From: Chloroflexota bacterium
GTDB taxonomy: Bacteria > Chloroflexota > Dehalococcoidia > JAUQQI01
DNA: 18,757 nt
NCBI GenBank assembly: GCA_030549955.1
Contig: JAUQQI010000039.1
Coordinates: 1 to 18,757 of the forward strand
Direction: 5' to 3'
Of this stretch, positions 14,127 through 18,757 are shown in pieces; within the stretch, counting starts at the first letter, position 1; every line of letters begins with the position of its first letter. The notes beneath the pieces are model-generated. The model saw only the letters and a program-made list of their open reading frames with translations. It was not told the origin of the DNA and ran no database searches. Both the position numbers and the translations under genes were made by a program.

Positions 14127-14681
14127 TCAGTCAGCCTGTTCGAGCTTTCTGCCCAGAAGGACATAATTTCTGTCCGTACCCGGAAACTGCACGTCCGCGG
14201 CTAGAAGAACCCGGCCCTTGCGGTTGTAAAGCCGGCGGGCCGGCGTATCGCCCGCCAGGGTTGAAAGCACCGCCTGCCGGTGGGGAAGCCCTTCCAGGAG
14301 CGCATCGTGGAGGGCTGTGTCGATTCCCTTGGCCTGCTCAGCCGGGAGCACCGCAAGCCGAACGACTTTAAAAGCGTCCCGGAGCCAGCTCCGTGCCAGG
14401 TTCTTGCCCAGGTAGCGGCCCAGGGTTTCCCACCACTAGCTGTCCGGTGTCACCGCGTAGCCGTAGACAAAGCCCAGGACCCGGGTCTGGCCGGGGTCCA
14501 GTGCCGCCGAAATCCGGAACCCGGGGCGTCCGGCGTGGACTGTAAGCCGCCCGCTAAAGCGGGCGATTTCTTCCTGGCTTTCAAAATAGGGCGGGCCGGC
14601 GAATGCGTCCCGGGAGGCTTTAATAATACCGTCGCGGTAGCGGCAGACGAGGTCGCGTTCGCCCCTGAAAATCTCCGTCAT
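14127..14681 (-). pseudogene. GNAT-family acetyltransferase interrupted by an in-frame amber codon
   Basis: A continuous minus-strand frame from ATG 14681 to TGA 14127-14129 is broken once by TAG at 14438-14436, giving 81 residues, the stop, then about 102 more. The parts fit one GNAT: the first has MTEIFRGERDLVCRYRD, then 'PGQTRVLGFVYGYAVTPDS', and the second continues WWETLGRYLGKNLARSW, FKVVRLAVLPAEQAKGID, TALHDALLEGLPHRQAVLST and a final strand ending YVLLGRKLEQAD. The motif A loop is 'EQAKGI' in place of the usual R/QxxGxG/A, still readable. AAAAGGAG precedes the ATG, so the gene looks recently functional. TAG is a normal stop for rpsF, HD-GYP and MFS genes nearby, so nonsense mutation or a sequence error is likelier than recoding. 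Confidence 0.8.
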
Positions 14682-14718
14682 CGCTGCTCCTTTTATGCTG
14701 AGACAGCTTCGGATCAGG

Positions 14719-14724
14719 TAAAAT
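14719..14724 (+). promoter_or_regulatory. -10 element of the metallo-hydrolase gene
   Basis: TAAAAT (14719-14724), followed by AG as at the rpsF and lipoprotein promoters, lies 17 bases before ATG 14741. Predicted RNA start near 14731 leaves about 10 bases of leader and no ribosome-binding site. No -35 is convincing. Confidence 0.4.
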
Positions 14725-14740
14725 AGCGGCAGTTAAGACC

Positions 14741-15565
14741 ATGGTAGACCGCCGAGCCAGCCTCGAGCAGATTGCACCCGGTGTCAGCCGGCTCACCCTG
14801 GCCGACAACGAGATTATGCACCTTTTTACAATCAACATTTATTTTGTTGGGGAGGGGCCGGTCGCAATTGTTGACACGGGTACCGGTGCCCCGGAGATGA
14901 CCCGGGGCATCCTTGACGCCTGGAAAGAGCTCGGCTCCCCGGAAGTTGCGGCGGTCCTGCTTACCCACGGTCACCCTGACCACATCGGCGGCCTCGGGGC
15001 CATTTCCGGGGCAACCCGCGCCCCGGTTTTTATTCACCCCGCTGATGCCCCAGCCGGCCAGCCTTTCCAGCCCCTGGCCCACTGCCGGCGGTTCCGGTTC
15101 GGCAGCATCGACGTCCTGACCCTGCACACCCCGGGCCACAGTCCCGGGCACGTCTGCTTTTACGTGCCGGGTCGCCGGCTGCTTTTAAGCGGCGACCTGA
15201 TCCTCGGCGAGGGAACGGTCGTCGTCCGGGATATGGCCGCGTATCTGGCGTCCCTGGAGGGGCTCCTCGGCCTGGATGTCGACCTCATTGGGCCGGCCCA
15301 CGGTCCGCTGGTGAAGGACGGGTCCCGCCGGATTCGGGCTTACATTGAGCACCGGCTCATGCGGGAACGGCAGGTCCTGGAGGCCCTGGGGAAAGGGCCG
15401 AAGACGGCCGAAGGGCTTGTTGACCTCGTTTACCCCGGTCTGGACCCGCGGCGTCGCCGGGCGGCCTTAACTAATATAACAAGCCACCTGCAGAAGCTGG
15501 AGGCCGCAGGGCGGGCTCGCAGGCTTGAAGATGGCCGATACGACCTTGCCCGGAGGGGGCCATGA
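14741..15565 (+). CDS. LACTB2-like metallo-beta-lactamase-fold hydrolase
   Basis: A 274-aa protein. The metallo-beta-lactamase core carries HxHxDH as LLTHGHPDHIGG (His76, His78, Asp80, His81), then TPGHSPGHVCFY, LLSGDLIL and GPAHGPL, so a two-metal site is complete. From about residue 200 the C-terminus has a winged-helix segment ('RRIRAYIEHRLMRERQVLEA', NITSHLQKLEAAGRARRLED), the arrangement of LACTB2-type enzymes, which act on RNA or small thioesters. The substrate here is unknown. ATG 14741 follows the -10 element closely with no Shine-Dalgarno, suggesting a near-leaderless message. Its stop overlaps the next gene's start by four bases (ATGA). Confidence 0.92.
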   Translation: MVDRRASLEQIAPGVSRLTLADNEIMHLFTINIYFVGEGPVAIVDTGTGAPEMTRGILDAWKELGSPEVAAVLLTHGHPDHIGGLGAISGATRAPVFIHPADAPAGQPFQPLAHCRRFRFGSIDVLTLHTPGHSPGHVCFYVPGRRLLLSGDLILGEGTVVVRDMAAYLASLEGLLGLDVDLIGPAHGPLVKDGSRRIRAYIEHRLMRERQVLEALGKGPKTAEGLVDLVYPGLDPRRRRAALTNITSHLQKLEAAGRARRLEDGRYDLARRGP

Positions 15566-15744
15566 ACATCTCGGTCGGGGATGGCTTCAGGTTCGGGTGC
15601 GGGTTTATCCTTGCCTGGGTCGTTTTTTATACCCTGCTGGCCATTGCGGTCTTGGCCCTGCTGGTCATCCTAAACCTGATTGGGGCCCCGGTATCCCTGC
15701 CGCCGGTTATTGTGCCCCCGGCCCCTACCCCCGCCCCGGGCTAA
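15562..15744 (+). CDS. Small single-pass membrane protein with a proline-rich tail
   Basis: A 60-aa protein: a Gly/Phe-rich start (MNISVGDGFRFGCGF), one hydrophobic helix of about 28 residues (ILAWVVFYTLLAIAVLALLV and on), and a short tail of Pro, Val and Ala ending PPAPTPAPG. GGAGGGGG sits just before ATG 15562, and the ATG overlaps the stop of the metallo-hydrolase gene, so the two are coupled. No family is recognised. Its TAA overlaps the convergent MFS stop by four bases ('ctaa' holds both stops). It could be a membrane accessory of the hydrolase, but that is inference. Confidence 0.7.
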   Translation: MNISVGDGFRFGCGFILAWVVFYTLLAIAVLALLVILNLIGAPVSLPPVIVPPAPTPAPG

Positions 15745-17261
15745 TCGTCCGGCGCCGGCTGGCGGGCCATGTGGTCGCGAACGCTTCCGGCCGGAAAGGC
15801 CAGTACCCCCAGGGCAAGGGCGATCCCGGCGAAGGCCAGCGGGAGCAGAAAGACCGTGTGGAGGGCCTCGGCCGTCGCCTGCTGGGGGATGCCGAGCTGG
15901 CCGGCATAAAGGGTCCGGCCGGCGGGGTCGAGGAGGTTCCGAACAATCGCGGCCGGGTCAGCTTCCCGGTCAGCTACCAGGCCGGCGAGGCGGGCCTGGG
16001 CCTGCAGGTTGAGGACGGCGCCCATCAGGGCAACCCCAAGGCTCCCGCCAATGGTCCGGCTGAACTGGTTGAGGGCTGTAGCCACGCCCCGCTGCTGCCA
16101 GCCGACGGCATTCTGAATCGAAATTAAGACCGGGGTCGAGGTGAGGCCCATTCCCAGGCCGACGAGGGCAACGTTCAGCATCACGAGGGGAACCGGCGTG
16201 GCCGGCTGAAGAAGCTGAAGGGCGGCCGTCCCCAGGACGGTCGTACCCAAACCGGCGAGCAGGACGGGCCGGTAGCCGAACCGGAGGATAAGCCGGCCGG
16301 CCGTAACGCTCCCGACCGGCCAGCCGATGGACATCGGTGCCAGAACGGCGCCGACGCTCAGGGGACTGCCGCCCTGGGCGCCCTGAACGAAGAGGGGGAT
16401 AAACCCGGTTGTGCCGAACTGGACGGCCCCGCTCAGGGTGCTCACGAGGTAGCCGACCCAGATGAGGGGTTTATTCAGCAGGCCCAGGGGCACGATGGGT
16501 TCTGGGGTGCGGCTTTCGACGAAGATAAAGCCCCCGAGCAGACCCAGGGCTACCAGGTAAAGACCGGGGCCGCCGGAATTCCCGAGGGCCAGGAGCAGGG
16601 TGCTGATGCCGGCCGTGAGGAGGACTGCCCCAGGGAAATCGACCGCGTGGTGCCGGCGGACAATTTGCTCGTGGTAATTGTGGGCGAGCATCAGCATGGC
16701 CGCCAGGCCGATGGGAACGTTAATAAAAAAGACCCAGTGCCAGGAGGCGACCGCGATGATGAGGCCGCCGAGGCTTGGGCCAATGATGCTGGCGGTTCCC
16801 CAGACGCCGCTGAAGAAGCCCTGGAGGCGGGCCCGCTGTTCGACCGGGAAGAGGTCGCCCACGATGGTGAAGATGACCGGCTGGATGGCTCCGGCCCCGA
16901 GTCCCTGCACGGCCCGGAAAGTGATGAGCTGAACCATTGACTGGGCCAGGCCGCAGAGGATGGACCCCGTGAGGAAGAGGACGATTCCGAACATGAGGAC
17001 CGGCTTGCGGCCAACCATATCGGCGACCCGGCCATAGAGGGGCACGGTGGTGGTTGAGGTCAGCAGGTAGGCAGCAATAAGCCAGCTGTAGAGGGAAACT
17101 CCGCCGAGGTCGGCGACGATGGTTGGGAGGGCGGTCCCGACGATGGTGGCATCGAGGGCCGCGAGGGCGAGGGCCAGCATCAGGGAGGCGACGACCAGGG
17201 CGGTTTGCCGGCGGCTGGGGACCGGCCGCTCGGCGGCCGTTGTTGCCGTATCCGGGTCCAT
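15741..17261 (-). CDS. DHA2-family (EmrB/QacA) drug/proton antiporter, MFS
   Basis: A 506-aa transporter with about 14 predicted helices, the DHA2 number. The start 'ALVVASLMLALALAALDATI' followed by VGTALPTIVADLG is the DHA2 first-helix motif with its conserved Asp. Motif A is GRVADMVGRKPV; helix 5 carries a Gly-rich motif C-like stretch (GVWGTASIIGPSLGGLII); 'HWVFFINVPIG' is diagnostic of the family. Such pumps export lipophilic or cationic compounds in exchange for protons. It is monocistronic by layout and divergent from the glycosidase gene, with TATAAT on the minus strand at 17302-17297. Its substrate cannot be told. The C-terminal part is typical and unbroken. Confidence 0.95.
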   Translation of the reverse strand: MDPDTATTAAERPVPSRRQTALVVASLMLALALAALDATIVGTALPTIVADLGGVSLYSWLIAAYLLTSTTTVPLYGRVADMVGRKPVLMFGIVLFLTGSILCGLAQSMVQLITFRAVQGLGAGAIQPVIFTIVGDLFPVEQRARLQGFFSGVWGTASIIGPSLGGLIIAVASWHWVFFINVPIGLAAMLMLAHNYHEQIVRRHHAVDFPGAVLLTAGISTLLLALGNSGGPGLYLVALGLLGGFIFVESRTPEPIVPLGLLNKPLIWVGYLVSTLSGAVQFGTTGFIPLFVQGAQGGSPLSVGAVLAPMSIGWPVGSVTAGRLILRFGYRPVLLAGLGTTVLGTAALQLLQPATPVPLVMLNVALVGLGMGLTSTPVLISIQNAVGWQQRGVATALNQFSRTIGGSLGVALMGAVLNLQAQARLAGLVADREADPAAIVRNLLDPAGRTLYAGQLGIPQQATAEALHTVFLLPLAFAGIALALGVLAFPAGSVRDHMARQPAPDD

Positions 17262-17290
17262 GTTCGGGTTCCGGGCTCCGTCCGGGGGCT

Positions 17291-17333
17291 AAGACCATTA
17301 TAGTTGAAAGACCGGTGGTCTGGCCCCTAGAAT
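17291..17333. promoter_or_regulatory. Divergent promoter region with repeated AGACC half-sites
   Basis: Plus strand: TTGAAA (17304-17309), 18 bases, TAGAAT (17328-17333), start near 17340. Minus strand: TATAAT (17302-17297), start near 17290, poor -35. AGACC occurs at 17292-17296 and 17309-17313, 17 bases apart, and inverted as GGTCT at 17317-17321, giving the palindrome AGACCGGTGGTCT inside the plus promoter spacer. A shared regulator binding site is possible. Confidence 0.5.
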
Positions 17334-17393
17334 AGGTGAGTAGTTGGGAAGGGGTCTCGGACGGTTCGGAAGCGCCTTATCCTGATTCTGGCC

Positions 17394-18662
17394 GTGGTCC
17401 TGGCGGCCGTCGTTGCCGTCTACCTGTTGCTTCCGGGGGGTAGCGGGCTGTTATCTTGGGCCCGGCTGCAGACTGGCGAGCAGGGTGGAACCATTCTCCG
17501 GCCGAACCCGCCGGCCTCGCCGGGTCCGGCGGGGCAGTGGGTTGTGAGGTTTCCCTTAGTCTCGAACCAGGCCGCACCCCAGGCGGCCGCCCGGCCCTCG
17601 CCAACGCCGGTGCCTACCCCGACGCCGCGCCCGGTTACCCCAACCCCGACCCCCCAGCTTCCGCCCAGGCTTCAGGGTCTGCCGCCGTCGCCCTATAAGC
17701 GGCTCGCCGACTATCCCCGGCCGAAACCCGACTCGGGCTACGGGTTCCACATTAATGCGGCCGCCTACCCGCCTGACCCCGTTGTCTTTGAACAGCAGAT
17801 TTTGCCGAATTTAAAGGCGCTGGGCGCGACCTGGGTAACGGTCTGGCTCGCGAACGCCTCGCCGGCGAGCCTCGATTACGTTAAAAAGCTCATCGACAAC
17901 GGGTTCGAGGTCGTCCTGCGGTACCATCCGGTTGTCCCGGCGCCCCACCCGTATTATGTGCCGGACCCGAATGAGCTCGCCCAGTTTACCAGGCTTGGCG
18001 TTCACTATATTGTGACGGGGAATGAGCCGAACTTGAAAAACGAGAACGTCGATGACCGGGTCCATTCCCCGGCGGAGGTTGCCCAGCAGTGGGTCGTGTC
18101 GGCCGACCGGATAAAGGCGGCCGGGGGAATACCCCTCCTTTACCCGATGTCGTCAGGGCCGTCAGGGATGGAGATGCTCCGGGGCATGCTTGAGTGGATG
18201 AAGGCAAACAACGCCCTCGATGCCCTGGACGGGGCGGCGGTCGCCGTCCACAATCGGCCCCTGAACAAGCCCCTGGACGTCATTGACGATTCGTCGTTCC
18301 GGACGTATGAGCTGGTGGATGACCTGATCCGGGAGTATCTGGGGCGGAGCCTGCCGATTCTCGGCACTGAGGCCGGCTACACGTTCGGGGACCTGGTTGA
18401 CCCGAGGTTCCCCAGGGTGAGCCCCGAGGCCCACATGAACGGGAACCTGGAAATCATCTACGGGTTCCGGGACGGCCGGTGGCGGGACAGCCTCTTTTGC
18501 CAGAACTTCTGGATTCTGAGCGGCTTCGGCACCCGGACCTTCTTCGCCGACTGGTGGATTGAAAATCCCCTGTACTTTGGTCAGAGCCTCCCCATCGTGG
18601 AGGCCCTGAAAAACATGCCTAAATTCGAGCGCAAGTTCCAGTCGGCCGACTTCCGGCGCTGA
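17394..18662 (+). CDS. Membrane-anchored GH-A-like glycoside hydrolase
   Basis: Listed as 422 aa from GTG 17394, but the open frame extends back to 17340 and reads RTVRKRLILILAVVLAAVV, a basic plus hydrophobic signal-anchor start, so translation probably begins further upstream at a codon I cannot identify. After the anchor comes a Pro/Thr-rich linker (about 60-95: PSPTPVPTPTPRPVTPTPTP), then a TIM-barrel-like domain. 'TGNEPN' places an acid/base-type Glu at 211, and LGTEAGY places a nucleophile-type Glu at 326, the usual clan GH-A pair. FHINAAAYP and RYHPVV fit early barrel strands. The substrate and exact family are unknown. It is divergent from the MFS pump. Confidence 0.7.
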   Translation: MVLAAVVAVYLLLPGGSGLLSWARLQTGEQGGTILRPNPPASPGPAGQWVVRFPLVSNQAAPQAAARPSPTPVPTPTPRPVTPTPTPQLPPRLQGLPPSPYKRLADYPRPKPDSGYGFHINAAAYPPDPVVFEQQILPNLKALGATWVTVWLANASPASLDYVKKLIDNGFEVVLRYHPVVPAPHPYYVPDPNELAQFTRLGVHYIVTGNEPNLKNENVDDRVHSPAEVAQQWVVSADRIKAAGGIPLLYPMSSGPSGMEMLRGMLEWMKANNALDALDGAAVAVHNRPLNKPLDVIDDSSFRTYELVDDLIREYLGRSLPILGTEAGYTFGDLVDPRFPRVSPEAHMNGNLEIIYGFRDGRWRDSLFCQNFWILSGFGTRTFFADWWIENPLYFGQSLPIVEALKNMPKFERKFQSADFRR

Positions 18663-18723
18663 AGTTCGGCCGGCGGTATGCTATATCTTTGGTGAAACCC
18701 TCAGCGGAGGCCCAGAACTAGCA

Positions 18724-18757
18724 ATGGACCGCGAGTTTTATGCCGACGTGCTGATTG
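18724..18757 (+). CDS. Start of an unidentified gene, cut by the window end
   Basis: ATG 18724 opens MDREFYADVLI and runs off the end. GGAGG lies about 16 bases upstream, rather far, and a TGCTATATC extended -10-like string lies at 18679-18687. Too little is present to name it. Confidence 0.35.
   Translation, partial: MDREFYADVLI

Noticed and set aside
12875..14164. Minus-strand open frame of about 429 codons opposite htpX
   Set aside because: It mirrors the clear HtpX reading, is rich in Pro, Gly and Arg, and has no domain; a GC-driven shadow.
17571..17690. Repetitive C-rich stretch that might be a DNA repeat
   Set aside because: It is simply the Pro/Thr-rich linker of the glycosidase read in frame.

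Overview
The window is high-GC bacterial chromosome. The best lineage guess is Chloroflexota, at moderate confidence. Supporting points are: the rpsF-ssb-rpsR cluster is followed directly by a membrane-anchored SurA/PrsA-type prolyl isomerase with an Arg-rich 'RRLAARWARERR' N-terminus; there is a Thr-Pro-linker, membrane-anchored glycosidase-like protein; GTG and TTG starts are frequent; and several promoters sit almost on top of start codons. No rRNA, tRNA, CRISPR array or intact mobile element was found.

Layout. (1) 1-1809: the tail of a berberine-bridge-type FAD oxidase, then three small proteins of the SnoaL / ABM (monooxygenase-like) / SnoaL types. (2) 1810-4803: a gene-poor stretch whose base and codon texture looks unlike the rest by eye. 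It holds an overlapping GNAT acetyltransferase and leucine-dehydrogenase-type gene, flanked by about 490 and 640 bases with no convincing gene. A diverged repeat of roughly 100 bp occurs at about 1269 and 4407, on either side of that module. (3) 4741-7036: an informational operon, rpsF-ssb-rpsR-prolyl isomerase, with its own promoter and a hairpin over the rpsF ribosome-binding site. (4) 7026-8747, minus strand: an HD-GYP response regulator and an HxlR regulator, separated by a good minus-strand terminator. (5) 8791-12219, plus: serS, a coupled MOSC-domain gene and an oligopeptide-binding lipoprotein. (6) 12172-14681: a minus-strand eIF-2B-like gene, htpX with a coupled AtpZ-like membrane protein, and a minus-strand GNAT gene broken by an in-frame amber codon. 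(7) 14741-18757: an LACTB2-like metallo-hydrolase coupled to a 60-aa membrane peptide, a convergent DHA2 drug-efflux transporter, a divergently transcribed GH-A-like membrane-anchored glycosidase, and the first codons of a further gene.

How the genes work together. Most of the window is housekeeping: translation, ssDNA binding, envelope protein folding and quality control. Short operons are joined by 1-11 nt overlaps, and convergent pairs overlap by 4-48 nt. I do not see a clear new multi-gene system. The points most worth checking are the rpsF leader hairpin, the repeated half-sites in the MFS/glycosidase divergent promoter, the amber-interrupted GNAT, the diverged repeat pair, the catalytic-Cys-less eIF-2B homologue and the unusual pairings htpX/AtpZ-like and serS/MOSC. 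All functional calls come from reading motifs by eye; no database search was run.
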